Source: Brevundimonas sp. NIBR10 (GTDB taxonomy: Bacteria; Pseudomonadota; Alphaproteobacteria; Caulobacterales; Caulobacteraceae). Taken from it: a stretch of DNA of 64,000 nucleotides. Where the stretch lies: the NCBI RefSeq assembly GCF_027912515.1, contig NZ_CP115464.1, forward strand, positions 124,001-188,000. The letters run 5' to 3'. The notes beneath the pieces are model-generated. The model searched no databases. It was not told the DNA's origin and saw nothing but the letters and a program-made list of their open reading frames with translations. Position numbers and translations under genes: made by a program. Numbering within the stretch: the stretch's first letter is position 1; each line of letters starts with the position of its first letter. Below, piece after piece: positions 33,658 to 42,470 of this stretch.

Positions 33658-34287
33658 CTATTCGGCGTCCGGCTGCACGTCCGGTCTGGCGGCGGCGAAG
33701 GCCGGCAGGGCGGAGCAGGCGGCGTCGATCGCCTCCAGCCGCGGCCAGCGCAACTCGACCCCGAACCGTCGCGCATTGCCCATCTGGGGGATCAGACAGA
33801 CATCGGCCAGGGTGGGACTGTCCCCGAACGCGAACGGCCCTGGCCGGTCCACGACCAGCCGTTCCAGCGCATCGAAACCGTTGGAAATGACCGTCCGTGC
33901 CCAGTCCTGGGTCTGATCCGGCGTCTGGCCCAGCCCCGCCAGCGCCTTCAGCACCCGCAGGTTCTGAAGCGGATGGATGTCGCAGGCGATGGCCTGGGCA
34001 AAGCCACGAATCTGGGCCCGCGCGGCCGGATCGGAGGGCAACAGAGGCGGGTCGGGCTGGACTTCGTTCAGGTACTCGCAGATCGCCAGTGACTGGGTCA
34101 GCACCGTGCCGTCGTCCAGCACCAGACTGGGCAACAACCCCTGCGGATTGACCGCCAGATACTCCTGCGACAGCTGTTCGCCCTTGCGCAGATGCTGGTA
34201 GCGGCTGTCGGTCGTCAGCCCTTTCAAGCCCAGCACGATCCTGACGCGCCACGCCGCCGAGGACCGGAAATAGCCATGCAGGATCAT
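33658..34287 (-). CDS. Zeta-class glutathione transferase: maleylacetoacetate/maleylpyruvate isomerase
   Basis: A 209-residue cytosolic isomerase that uses glutathione to convert a cis to a trans diketo acid. The family signature SSAAWRVRI (usually SSCSWRVRI) is at residues 9-17, then NPQGLLPSLVLDDGTVLTQS, CDIHPLQNLRVL and the C-terminal GDSPTLADVCLIPQMGNARRF. It lies two bases behind a fumarylacetoacetase-family hydrolase, so the pair performs the last two steps after ring cleavage of homogentisate or gentisate. Which pathway is not settled, because neither dioxygenase is in the window. Confidence 0.88.
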   Translation of the reverse strand: MILHGYFRSSAAWRVRIVLGLKGLTTDSRYQHLRKGEQLSQEYLAVNPQGLLPSLVLDDGTVLTQSLAICEYLNEVQPDPPLLPSDPAARAQIRGFAQAIACDIHPLQNLRVLKALAGLGQTPDQTQDWARTVISNGFDALERLVVDRPGPFAFGDSPTLADVCLIPQMGNARRFGVELRWPRLEAIDAACSALPAFAAARPDVQPDAE

Positions 34288-34289
34288 GA

Positions 34290-34982
34290 TCAGTTCGCCT
34301 CCGTGCCGATGGTGACGGTCAGTTCGCCCAGACCGTCTATCGCGCCCACCAGAACGTCACCCATCAGCACAGGCCCGACACCGGCCGGCGTGCCGGTGTA
34401 GATCAGGTCGCCGGGCTCCAGCCGATAGTAGCGCGAAATGTGGGCGACGACCTCGGGGACCGACCAGATCATGTCCGCCAGATCACCCTTCTGCTTCAAC
34501 TGGCCGTTGATGCTCAGGGTGATGGCCCCCTTCGAGGCATCGAACCCGGCGGCGGGCTGGATCGGACCTAGCGGTTTCGACTGTTCGACATTCTTGCCGG
34601 TGTCCCAGGGCCGGCCCGCGTCCTTGGCGACGGTCTGGAGATCCCGGCGCGTCATGTCGAGACCGATGGCGTAGCCGTAGACGAGGCCCAGTGCCTCATC
34701 CTCGGACACGTCACGTCCCGACTTGCCGATGGCGATGACCAGCTCGATCTCGTGCTGATAGTCCGCCGTCGCTTGCGGATAGGCGATGACACTGCCGTCG
34801 GGCACGACCGTCTCGGCCCAGCCGGTGAAGAAGAAGGGTGGCTCGCGGTCCGGGTCCTTGCCCATCTCGCGCGCGTGGGCTGCATAGTTCCGGCCGATGC
34901 AGAACAGCCGCCGGACGGGAAAGCTGCCGCCCGTCGTGGTGGGAGCCATCACGCCGGGTGCCGGCTCGAAGGTCAAGGTCAC
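34290..34982 (-). CDS. Fumarylacetoacetate hydrolase family protein (fumarylpyruvate hydrolase-like)
   Basis: A 230-residue single-domain FAH enzyme, which splits a diketo acid into fumarate and pyruvate or acetoacetate. It starts with GTG. Metal and substrate motifs are LFCIGRNYAAHAREMG, YQHEIELVIAIGK, YGYAIGLDMTRRDLQ and GDLIYTGTPAGVGPV. The short length and GRNYAAHAREMG pattern are closer to fumarylpyruvate hydrolase and FAHD1 than to the 420-residue tyrosine-pathway enzyme. That favours a gentisate-type pathway for this operon, by inference. Confidence 0.9.
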   Translation of the reverse strand: MTLTFEPAPGVMAPTTTGGSFPVRRLFCIGRNYAAHAREMGKDPDREPPFFFTGWAETVVPDGSVIAYPQATADYQHEIELVIAIGKSGRDVSEDEALGLVYGYAIGLDMTRRDLQTVAKDAGRPWDTGKNVEQSKPLGPIQPAAGFDASKGAITLSINGQLKQKGDLADMIWSVPEVVAHISRYYRLEPGDLIYTGTPAGVGPVLMGDVLVGAIDGLGELTVTIGTEAN

Positions 34983-35202
34983 GCGCTGTCTTCCTTATAG
35001 AGGTTCGGTTTTTCCAAGGCCCTTCGACCGGAATAGCGGAACCGGGCCGGACTGTCTCGCAGCGACACTTAAGTCCCCCACTGGCGTTTTGGTCCGCACC
35101 CCTGTAAGAGGCGCGCGCCTCCCCGCATGACGCACATTCCCCTAGCGGCCCCCGCACCCATTCCTGACTTGGGCGGCCGCCTTTTCGCATTGAACGACCG
35201 AT

Positions 35203-37035
35203 ATGAACCTTCGCAACGTCGCCATCATCGCCCACGTCGACCATGGCAAGACCACCCTGGTGGACCAGCTGCTCGCCCAGTCCGGCGTCTTCCGAGCCAA
35301 TGAGGCCCAGACCGAACGGGCCATGGACTCCAACGATCAGGAGAAGGAACGCGGCATCACCATCCTGGCCAAATGCACCTCCGTGCTCTGGAACGGCGAG
35401 GCGGGCGAGACCCGGATCAACATCATCGACACCCCAGGCCACGCCGACTTCGGCGGTGAGGTCGAGCGGATCCTGGGCATGGTGGACGGCTGCGTCATCC
35501 TGGTCGACGCCGAAGAGGGCGTCATGCCCCAGACCAAATTCGTGCTGACCAAGGCCCTTAAGATGGGCCTGCGCCCCATCCTGTGCATCAACAAGGTCGA
35601 CCGCGCCCACGCCGATCCGGACCGCGTCCACAACGAGGCCTTCGACCTGTTCGCCGCCATCGGCGCGACGGACGAGCAGCTGGACTTCCCCCACATCTAC
35701 GCCTCGGGCCGCGCCGGCTGGGCCACGATGGACCTGAACAAGCCCAACGACACCCTGGCCCCCCTGTTCGACCTGATCGTCAGCCACGTGCCGCCGCCCA
35801 AGGTGCAGGCGAACAAGGACAAGCCGTTCCAGATCCTGAACGTGCTGATCGAGAGCGACCCCTTCCTGGGCCGCCTGCTGACCGGCCGTATCGAGAGCGG
35901 CAAGGCCGTCCCCGGCATGGCGATCCACGCCCTGGACCGCGACGGCAAGGAAATCGAGCGCGGCCGGATCACCAAGGTCCTGGCCTTCCGTGGCCTGAAG
36001 CGTCAGGCCCTGGACGAGGGTTCGGAAGCGGGCGACATCGTCGCCATCGCCGGCATGTCCAAGGCGACCGTGGCCGACACCCTGTGCGCCATGGAAGTGA
36101 CCGACGCGCTTCCCGCCCAGCCGATCGATCCGCCGACCATCTCCATGACCGTCTCGGTCAACGACAGCCCCCTGGCCGGTCGCGAAGGCGACAAGGTCCA
36201 GTCGCGCGTCATCCGTGACCGTTTGCTGAAAGAAGCCGAGGCCAACGTCGCCATCCGTGTGACCACGACCGAAGGCGGCGACGCCTATGAGGTCGCGGGC
36301 CGTGGCGAACTGCAGCTCGGCGTGCTGATCGAGAACATGCGCCGCGAAGGCTTCGAGGTCTCGATCTCGCGTCCGCGCGTGGTCTATCAGGAAGGCGAGA
36401 ACGGCGAGAAGCTGGAGCCGATCGAGGACGTCATGATCGACGTCGACGACGAATACACCGGCGTGGTCATCGAGAAGCTGTCGGCCCGCAAGGCCGAACT
36501 CAAGGACATGGGCCCCTCCGGCGCCGGCAAGACCCGCATCAGCCTGCTGTGCCCGTCGCGCTCGCTGATCGGCTATCAGGGCGAGTTCCTGACCGACACG
36601 CGCGGTTCGGGCGTCCTGAACAGGGTGTTCAGCCACTACGAGCCGTTCAAGGGGGCCATCGAAGGCCGCCTGAAGGGCGTGCTGATCTCCAACTCGGACG
36701 GCGACACCGCCGCCTTCGCGCTGTGGAACCTGGAAGACCGCGGCACGATGTTCGTCGGCGCCGGCGAAAAGACCTACGAAGGCATGATCATCGGCGAGAA
36801 CGCGCGCTGGGACGACCTCGACGTCAACCCGATCAAGGGCAAGCAACTGACCAACGTCCGCGCCTCGGGCAAGGACGAGGCTGTGCGCCTGACCCCGCCG
36901 CGCATCATGTCACTGGAACAGGCCATCGCCTATATCGGCGAGGACGAACTGGTCGAGGTAACGCCCAAGTCGATCCGCCTGCGCAAACAGATCCTGAACC
37001 CGTCGTTCCGCAAGAAGCGCGCGCGTCCCGAGTAA
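35203..37035 (+). CDS. typA: Ribosome-associated translational GTPase TypA/BipA
   Basis: A 610-residue GTPase of the elongation-factor family that assists 50S assembly and growth under stress or cold. The GTP site is intact: [50 protein letters not shown]. Domains II, III and V follow, and the unique C-terminal domain covers about 480-600 ([15 protein letters not shown], here [17 protein letters not shown]). Length is standard. A strong terminator follows. The minus strand opposite is open for more than 700 codons with no support. Confidence 0.97.
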   Translation: MNLRNVAIIAHVDHGKTTLVDQLLAQSGVFRANEAQTERAMDSNDQEKERGITILAKCTSVLWNGEAGETRINIIDTPGHADFGGEVERILGMVDGCVILVDAEEGVMPQTKFVLTKALKMGLRPILCINKVDRAHADPDRVHNEAFDLFAAIGATDEQLDFPHIYASGRAGWATMDLNKPNDTLAPLFDLIVSHVPPPKVQANKDKPFQILNVLIESDPFLGRLLTGRIESGKAVPGMAIHALDRDGKEIERGRITKVLAFRGLKRQALDEGSEAGDIVAIAGMSKATVADTLCAMEVTDALPAQPIDPPTISMTVSVNDSPLAGREGDKVQSRVIRDRLLKEAEANVAIRVTTTEGGDAYEVAGRGELQLGVLIENMRREGFEVSISRPRVVYQEGENGEKLEPIEDVMIDVDDEYTGVVIEKLSARKAELKDMGPSGAGKTRISLLCPSRSLIGYQGEFLTDTRGSGVLNRVFSHYEPFKGAIEGRLKGVLISNSDGDTAAFALWNLEDRGTMFVGAGEKTYEGMIIGENARWDDLDVNPIKGKQLTNVRASGKDEAVRLTPPRIMSLEQAIAYIGEDELVEVTPKSIRLRKQILNPSFRKKRARPE

Positions 37036-37107
37036 GCCTTACGGCTTGCGGGCTACCGCTCGCCGATCGGCGGCTCGCTGCTTGAGCCCGACCCTGCCCT
37101 GAATGAG

Positions 37108-37139
37108 AAAAGGCCGCTCCTCACGGAGCGGCCTTTTTT
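37108..37139 (+). terminator. Intrinsic terminator of typA
   Basis: AAAAGGCCGCTCC, loop TCAC, GGAGCGGCCTTTTTT, a nine-pair GC stem with A and T tails, 73 bases after the typA stop. It can act in both directions. Confidence 0.93.
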
Positions 37140-37142
37140 GTT

Positions 37143-37208
37143 GCTTCGCCGTTGCGCTCAAGCAGCGAGGCTCCGCGAGCCGAGCGTTAGCGCGGCGCGA
37201 AGCGCCCC
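37143..37208. repeat. Palindromic intergenic element (family D), copy 1
   Basis: The core is GCGCTCAAGCAGCGAGGCTC, then CGCGAGCCGAGCGTTAGCGC, followed by a GGCGCGAAGCGCC hairpin. Related copies are at 47148-47185 and 53170-53222 (opposite orientation) and 57572-57612. Each lies between genes and next to a terminator or another palindrome. Confidence 0.8.
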
Positions 37209-37215
37209 CAAAAAG

Positions 37216-37704
37216 TCACCTTGGCGTTTCGGTGATCCCCAGCACGGCCTGGGCCCCCGAACCGCCCAGCACGCCGATCCAGATGTCGTACTTTCCGCTG
37301 CGGGGGCGGCGATAGACCACTTGGGGGTCGCCGTCGCCGAAGCTGTCGTCGTCGCACGACCAGCGACCGTCCGGGCCATTGACGATCAGGGTCGTGTCCG
37401 AGTTTGACACCGCGCGGAACACCAGCGGCAGCCGCCCCGCCGTATAGGTCACGCTATAGTCCGGCGCGTCGGAGATGTTGCCCACACAGGCCCCCGGCAG
37501 GTCGGTGTCGGTATAGGCGTCGATCGAGCCCCCGGCATAGACGCTGACCGTATAGGGATCGGGCGTGAACCCGGCCCGCAGGCGCACGCTGCCGAAGTTC
37601 GGGCGCAGGCCCGAGTTCTGGGCCGAGGCCGTATCGGCGATGGTCGTCACAGCCCCGGCGACGAGAACGGCGCCGATGGCGGCGGCCAGCTTCAAGGATT
37701 TCAT
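37216..37704 (-). CDS. Secreted protein, unknown function
   Basis: A 162-residue exported protein. ATG 37704 gives a signal peptide ending in DTASAQ. The mature part (about 135 residues) is beta-rich with two Cys pairs possible (GACVGN and WSCDDDSF) and an acidic stretch CDDDSFGDGDPQ that could bind calcium. The layout, with FTPDPYTVSVYAGGSIDA at the start and YRRPRSGKYDIWIGVLGG at the end, resembles a pre-peptidase C-terminal type beta-sandwich, a resemblance only. It stands alone between typA and the phosphatase operon. Confidence 0.7.
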   Translation of the reverse strand: MKSLKLAAAIGAVLVAGAVTTIADTASAQNSGLRPNFGSVRLRAGFTPDPYTVSVYAGGSIDAYTDTDLPGACVGNISDAPDYSVTYTAGRLPLVFRAVSNSDTTLIVNGPDGRWSCDDDSFGDGDPQVVYRRPRSGKYDIWIGVLGGSGAQAVLGITETPR

Positions 37705-37866
37705 GGTCGTGTCCCCCACTCCATGGCGCGACATCGCACCGTGGTATGCGAAAATCATGCGGCCGCCGCCCCCGACCCGTCAAGCCGCCGCCCCCGTGGC
37801 GTCAGGATGCGTCAGTCCACGACCGGCAACTGCATCGGGAAGCAGCCGCACCCGACGCCCCCACCG

Positions 37867-38976
37867 TCATACCGTCAGATCGGCAACCCGGATCGCCTGT
37901 TCCAGACGCACGACACCGTTGACGTCGCGAACCTCGGCCAGAATGGTCGGGCTGTCGCCATTCCAGCCGATGGTCAGCAGGCCGAAATTCTGGTCGCGGA
38001 ACACCCCTCCGACACGCAGCGCGTTGGGCGGCGTCACCGGCCAGACCTCGGTCAGGCCCGATGAGGTAATATCCCACAGTGGATAGGGGACGTTGACGTC
38101 CAGTTTCGAAATCTCGCCGTAATGGGTGTCGCCGGACAGACAGATCAGTCCGTTGGCACGTGTGTCGCGGATCGCCCCGATCAGCCGCTGGTGATCGTGG
38201 GCAAAGTTGATCCACCCTTCCCAGCCAGCAAAGTCCGCCACGACCTGAAGGCTCGAGCCGAAAATCCGGATGTCGGCCGGAACCGAGAGCTGCTCCTCCA
38301 GCCAGCGCCACTGGGTTTCGCCCAACTGTGTCGCGGCCAGATCAGGATTACGATCATAAGGGCCCGGGGTCGTCTCGCCGACGGCCGCACGCGCCCTGAC
38401 CCAGGTCTCATAGTCCTGACCGCCCAGCTCCAGGGACTTGAGCGGCGTCCGGTTCCAGCGCAGGCCGGGCAGGATCACCTGGACCCGCCGCCCCTCGGGA
38501 CCAAAGACATGGGCCGTGTAGATGCCGTCGCGGGTCCGTCGGGGGCTGTCGGCGGCCTCGCCGAAGAAATCCAGGAACTGGCGTCGGCTTTCCTCCTTCA
38601 TCGGATAGTCGGCTCCGGCATCGTTCTCGCCGAAGTCGTGATCGTCCCAGATCGCGAGGATCGGCGTCGTCGCCTTCAGCTTCTGATAGCCCGGCTGGGC
38701 CGCCAGTTCGGCATAGCGTTGGCGCATCACCTCGGGGTCACGCGTATCCAGATAGACGTTGTCGCCCAGGAAGATGAACAGGTCCGGCTCGGTCGCCAGC
38801 ACGGCATCCCAGATCGGCTGGGGCTTCTGGCTCTTGGCGCAGGAGCCGAAGGCGATCCGGGTCAGTGTCCGCGCCGACTCGGCATGGGAGTCAGCCTTTG
38901 CGGTTGCTGCACCGGCCGCCAGCCCGACACCGACCGTCCCGCTCATCAAGCCGCGTCTCGAAATCTGGGCCATCAT
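37867..38976 (-). CDS. Alkaline phosphatase D (PhoD-like) phosphodiesterase
   Basis: A 369-residue exported metallophosphoesterase releasing phosphate from phospho-mono- or diesters, with Fe3+/Ca2+ known for PhoD. The signal is twin-arginine (QISRRGLMSGTVGVGLAAG), consistent with folding around metals before export. Metal-site motifs: FGSCAKS, FLGDNVYLDTRDPE, WDDHDFGENDAG, WVFLSSGDTH-equivalent LICLSGDTHYGEIS. I took the first of two adjacent ATGs, behind AGGAT. It lies after a TonB-dependent receptor gene on the same strand with a GC hairpin between, so both are likely expressed together. Confidence 0.92.
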   Translation of the reverse strand: MMAQISRRGLMSGTVGVGLAAGAATAKADSHAESARTLTRIAFGSCAKSQKPQPIWDAVLATEPDLFIFLGDNVYLDTRDPEVMRQRYAELAAQPGYQKLKATTPILAIWDDHDFGENDAGADYPMKEESRRQFLDFFGEAADSPRRTRDGIYTAHVFGPEGRRVQVILPGLRWNRTPLKSLELGGQDYETWVRARAAVGETTPGPYDRNPDLAATQLGETQWRWLEEQLSVPADIRIFGSSLQVVADFAGWEGWINFAHDHQRLIGAIRDTRANGLICLSGDTHYGEISKLDVNVPYPLWDITSSGLTEVWPVTPPNALRVGGVFRDQNFGLLTIGWNGDSPTILAEVRDVNGVVRLEQAIRVADLTV

Positions 38977-39001
38977 CGTATCCTGATTCAAAACCGAAAG
39001 A

Positions 39002-39028
39002 GGGGCGCGTCCCCGAGAGACGCGCCCC
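39002..39028 (-). terminator. Hairpin between the receptor and phosphatase genes
   Basis: GGGGCGCGTC and GACGCGCCCC pair perfectly around a seven-base loop, in the 77-base gap of the operon, with only an interrupted T run behind it. It may reduce transcription into the phosphatase gene or protect the receptor mRNA. Confidence 0.6.
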
Positions 39029-39053
39029 ACCGTATCGAAGCCGTCGTCGCGCT

Positions 39054-41393
39054 CTAGAAGTGGCGACGCAGCGTCACGAACGCCTGGCGCGGAGCGCCCG
39101 GCAGGAAGGTCTGACCGCCTGCCCCGTTCGAGAACCCGCCCGAACCGACCGTCGAGATATGATCCTCGTCCAGCAGGTTGGTGACGTTGAACTGGATCTC
39201 CGTCCCGTCCAGCAGGCTGCCCGTATCGACGACCCGATAGCCTGCGGTCAGTTCCACCAGCGTATAGCCGTCCACGCTCTCGTCGTTGAGATAGCTCGAG
39301 AACCGCTCGCCTGTGTAGGCCGCCGCCAGGGTGCCGAACAGCGAACCGTCGTCATAGGCCAGTTCGGCGCGGAACAGGGTCTCGGGTGTGTTGACCACGG
39401 TCTTGCCCGCCGTCGCCGCCACCAGGGCCCCCACGCCGTTGCGGACATCGTCCTCATAGGTCGAGTCGTTGTAGCTGAACGAGCCGAAGGCCGACCAGTC
39501 TTCGTTGAAGCTCCAGACCGCCGCCGCTTCGAAGCCGCGCGACTGGACCGAGCCCACGTTCTGGATGCCGTTGCCCAGACCCTGGATCGGAGCACCCAGG
39601 GCGACGCTCAGCAGGCGATCCTCGAACTCGACGTTATAGACCGCGAGCGATCCCTGAAGCTGGTCGAAGCGGAAGCGCCAGCCGGCCTCGATGGTCCTGG
39701 AGCTTTCCGGCTGAAGGGTCGTGCGCAGTGCCGCAAAGCCCGCCGCCGACGCCGAGAAGGGCCCGCCCGTGTTGGACGATTCGAACGCCCGGATGTTCTC
39801 CGAGTACGACACGAACAGCTGCTGGTCTTCACTCACGTCATAGGTCGCGCCGACCTGGGGCAGGAAGTTGTCCTCGGCCTTGATCGAGCCGGTCTTGTTG
39901 GGGCCGACCAGGGTGCGGGCCGTGTTCTCGACCGACAGCGACTTGAAGCCGCCGAACACCGTCAGGGCGTCGGTGACCGCCCAGGTGTCCTGGACGTAGA
40001 ACAGACGGGTTTCGGTCTCGAACTCGTACTGCCACTGGGTGAAGAAGGGGTTTTCCAGGAACTCCAGCGAGTCGCGCGTATTGGCGGCGCGGCCCAGGCC
40101 GTAGAAGCGACGGGCATGGTTGAAGTCGTTCTGCTCCAGCCAGAACCCGGCCTCGATCGCGTGGGTGCCGAGGTCCAGATTGGCCGAACCGAACGCACCC
40201 TTGCGGTCCATGTCGTATTCGGTGGTGCGCACCGAGATCGGGCTGGGGATCGCGATCGCCGCGCCGTTCTGATCGGGGGCACCGACCGGCGTGCCGACAT
40301 AGGGGGTCCACCACAGACCCTGACCCTTGTTGGTGTGGCCATAGCCGGTCAGCGAAACGGAGAAGGCCTCCGTGAACGGATAGGCAATCGTCAGGGCACC
40401 GATCGTGTCGTCGCGCAGGCCCGCGGCGTCGAAATAGGCATCGTCGACGGTCTGGATCGGGGTCGGATAGACGGTTCCGGCACCGGGGTTGGTCACGGCC
40501 GCGCCGGTGTCGCCGCGGTTGTTGGCGATGTCGGCGATACGGACGGCCAGGACATAGTCGCCCGAAATGTTGTCGAAGTCGCGGCCCAGGCGCGCGATCT
40601 GGGCCAGGGACATGTCCTGATAGTCGTTCTCGCGCCGTTCGGAATGGTTGATGAAGCCGGTGATCTCGCCTGCGCCGATCGGCTGGACCAGGTTGAAGTT
40701 GATCTGCTTCTGGTTCTGCTCGCCCACGCCCTTCCACTTGTCCATCGAGTGATCGACATAGGACAGCGACAGGGCCGTATCGGCCGGACCGAACGCGCCC
40801 GAGTCCAGGCGGATGAAGCCGCGCAGGGTCTCTTCGCTGCCATAGGTGCCGGCCACGTCCAGACCAAACTCGCTGGCCGGGCGGCGGGTGTTGAACTGGA
40901 CCGTGCCCCCCAGGTTGCTGGTCGAGGCGGTGCCCAGCGCGCCCGAGCCCTGGGCCACGTCCACGCGGCCGACGTTCTCGGAGATGATGGCGCGCGAGAT
41001 GTGCAGGCCGTTGTGGTTGCCGTAGCTCATGTCGCCCAGCGGCACGCCGTCCAGGGTGAAGCCGAGCTGGTTCTGGTTGAAGCTGCGCAGCACGATGCGT
41101 GCCGACCATTCATAGTTGCCGAAGGCGTCGGCCGACTGGAAGCTGACGCCGGGCAGGCGTTCGATCGCCTTCAGCGGGCTGGTGCCGGGGGCTTCGACGG
41201 CGATGGCGGCGGCGGTGATCGAAGCCTGCTGGCGGGTCTGGCCACGGCCGAAGACGACGATCTCTTCCAGCTGTGAATCCGCTCCGGGCTCGGACACGAT
41301 CGACTGTGCGACGGCCGGACAGGCGGCGAGGATCGCACTGGTCAGTACGAGTGCGAGCTTGGAAACGCCCGTCAGAAGACGATGATTGGTCAT
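39054..41393 (-). CDS. TonB-dependent outer-membrane receptor linked to the PhoD gene
   Basis: A 779-residue receptor. The signal peptide ends PAVAQ; the plug (about 40-165) has LEEIVVFGRGQTRQQASITA and the barrel runs to the final LPGAPRQAFVTLRRHF with a terminal aromatic. The plug loop GGTVQFNTRRP replaces the common GGVINI. The N-terminal sequence is the TonB-dependent-siderophore/phytate-receptor-like type. Being upstream of a phosphatase in an apparent operon suggests import of an organic phosphate, or of its released product; this is inference. No Pho box that I would trust was found upstream. Confidence 0.92.
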   Translation of the reverse strand: MTNHRLLTGVSKLALVLTSAILAACPAVAQSIVSEPGADSQLEEIVVFGRGQTRQQASITAAAIAVEAPGTSPLKAIERLPGVSFQSADAFGNYEWSARIVLRSFNQNQLGFTLDGVPLGDMSYGNHNGLHISRAIISENVGRVDVAQGSGALGTASTSNLGGTVQFNTRRPASEFGLDVAGTYGSEETLRGFIRLDSGAFGPADTALSLSYVDHSMDKWKGVGEQNQKQINFNLVQPIGAGEITGFINHSERRENDYQDMSLAQIARLGRDFDNISGDYVLAVRIADIANNRGDTGAAVTNPGAGTVYPTPIQTVDDAYFDAAGLRDDTIGALTIAYPFTEAFSVSLTGYGHTNKGQGLWWTPYVGTPVGAPDQNGAAIAIPSPISVRTTEYDMDRKGAFGSANLDLGTHAIEAGFWLEQNDFNHARRFYGLGRAANTRDSLEFLENPFFTQWQYEFETETRLFYVQDTWAVTDALTVFGGFKSLSVENTARTLVGPNKTGSIKAEDNFLPQVGATYDVSEDQQLFVSYSENIRAFESSNTGGPFSASAAGFAALRTTLQPESSRTIEAGWRFRFDQLQGSLAVYNVEFEDRLLSVALGAPIQGLGNGIQNVGSVQSRGFEAAAVWSFNEDWSAFGSFSYNDSTYEDDVRNGVGALVAATAGKTVVNTPETLFRAELAYDDGSLFGTLAAAYTGERFSSYLNDESVDGYTLVELTAGYRVVDTGSLLDGTEIQFNVTNLLDEDHISTVGSGGFSNGAGGQTFLPGAPRQAFVTLRRHF

Positions 41394-41767
41394 GTTTGCC
41401 CCGAAATTCGTTCTGCGTCATGAAACGCAGCGGCGGCTTAGGGAGGGTCCGAGACGCCCCCGCAACGGCAAGGCTTCAGTTCCATGACGGGACGGCATCT
41501 GCGGGTGTTTGACACGCAGCGTGGCGTAACGGCTACGCTTGATCCGGGTACGGTGTTTGAGAAATCACGGTGCCGAAACGGCCGCCGATGGCTCCTGGCC
41601 CATGCCGTAAGGATAGGGCCTCTCAGGATCCTAAGCCGCTTCGGAACTCGCCCGGACGTCATCGGAACCACCGCGCCGGAAGACGCTGAAGGCCAGAGAC
41701 ATTCACTCGGGTAGCCGTCGCGTGTCGTAGCGCCGCCGGTGAGTCGAAGTTATTGCTATTTGACGCC
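41394..41767. other. Intergenic region, no gene seen
   Basis: 374 bases between the TonB-receptor start and tRNA-Ala. It should hold the receptor promoter on the minus strand. Short open frames in it lack ribosome sites and typical codon bias. I see no repeat, terminator or clear operator. Confidence 0.6.
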
Positions 41768-41843
<76 letters not shown>

Positions 41844-41937
41844 TCTCAGAGGGTACAGGCGAGCGCGGGACATAGGCGGGGGGACCGGGGGGTGTCAACG
41901 GCCAACCGGCCCCGGCGAATCTGCGGCGACTGGGCGT

Positions 41938-41966
41938 TTGGCGGAACGGCACAGGTCGGCTAGAAG
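41938..41966 (+). promoter_or_regulatory. Candidate promoter of the YggT-family gene
   Basis: TTGGCGG-N14-GCTAGAAG matches the Caulobacter housekeeping consensus TTGACGS-N10-14-GCTANAWC in most positions and lies 52 bases before the start codon. Confidence 0.55.
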
Positions 41967-42018
41967 CGGCGCTCAGGGACGCCTCCTCGTCTCCTCGCAT
42001 TTCTTTCGGAGTCTTCGC

Positions 42019-42324
42019 ATGGGCGGTGCCATCGTCTGGCTGGTCAACGCGGTCATCAGCCTGATGGTCTGGGCCATCATCGGAACCGCCATCCTGAGCT
42101 GGCTGTTCGCCTTCGACGTCATCAACCACCGCAACCGGTTCGTGAACCAGCTGTCCCAGTTTCTGGACGCCGTCACCCGCCCGCTGCTGGAGCCCTTCCG
42201 CCGGATCATCCCCAATCTGGGCGGCATCGACATCTCGCCGATCGTCGTGCTGCTGCTGCTGGAGTTCGCGCGCCGGCTGTTCAACGGCATGGCCGCGCCC
42301 TCGCTGATCACCCTGCTGGGCTGA
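42019..42324 (+). CDS. YggT family membrane protein
   Basis: A 101-residue inner-membrane protein with two hydrophobic segments, WLVNAVISLMVWAIIGTAIL and SPIVVLLLLEFARRL, and the family signature FLDAVTRPLLEPFRRIIPNLGGIDISPI between them. YggT proteins are widespread and their role is unclear (osmotic stress or placement of division and photosystem proteins in other groups). ATG 42019 gives the normal short form. It has its own promoter-like sequence. Confidence 0.9.
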   Translation: MGGAIVWLVNAVISLMVWAIIGTAILSWLFAFDVINHRNRFVNQLSQFLDAVTRPLLEPFRRIIPNLGGIDISPIVVLLLLEFARRLFNGMAAPSLITLLG

Positions 42325-42470
42325 GACAGGGTGTGGCCTTCGGGCCGCGCGGGATGGTGCAAGGATGCTGCGCCGCACGATTCCAGCCTTGCGCCGTTCG
42401 CCGACCCTCTTAAGGTGCCGGCCTCTGGCGAAAACGCCGCTGCCGACCCTGACTTGATGACCTGCGCCGC

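Noticed and set aside
29968..34982. A single aromatic-degradation island joining the Rieske oxygenase and the isomerase/hydrolase pair
   Set aside because: They are separated by toxin-antitoxin, DUF72 and alcohol dehydrogenase genes on the other strand, so there is no operon and no evidence of a shared pathway.
41394..41560. Pho box upstream of the TonB-receptor gene
   Set aside because: Only isolated GTCAT-like pieces; no pair of seven-base direct repeats at the right spacing.
41484..41714. Small gene in the gap before tRNA-Ala
   Set aside because: Frame lacks a ribosome site and gives a composition without hydrophobic core or pattern.
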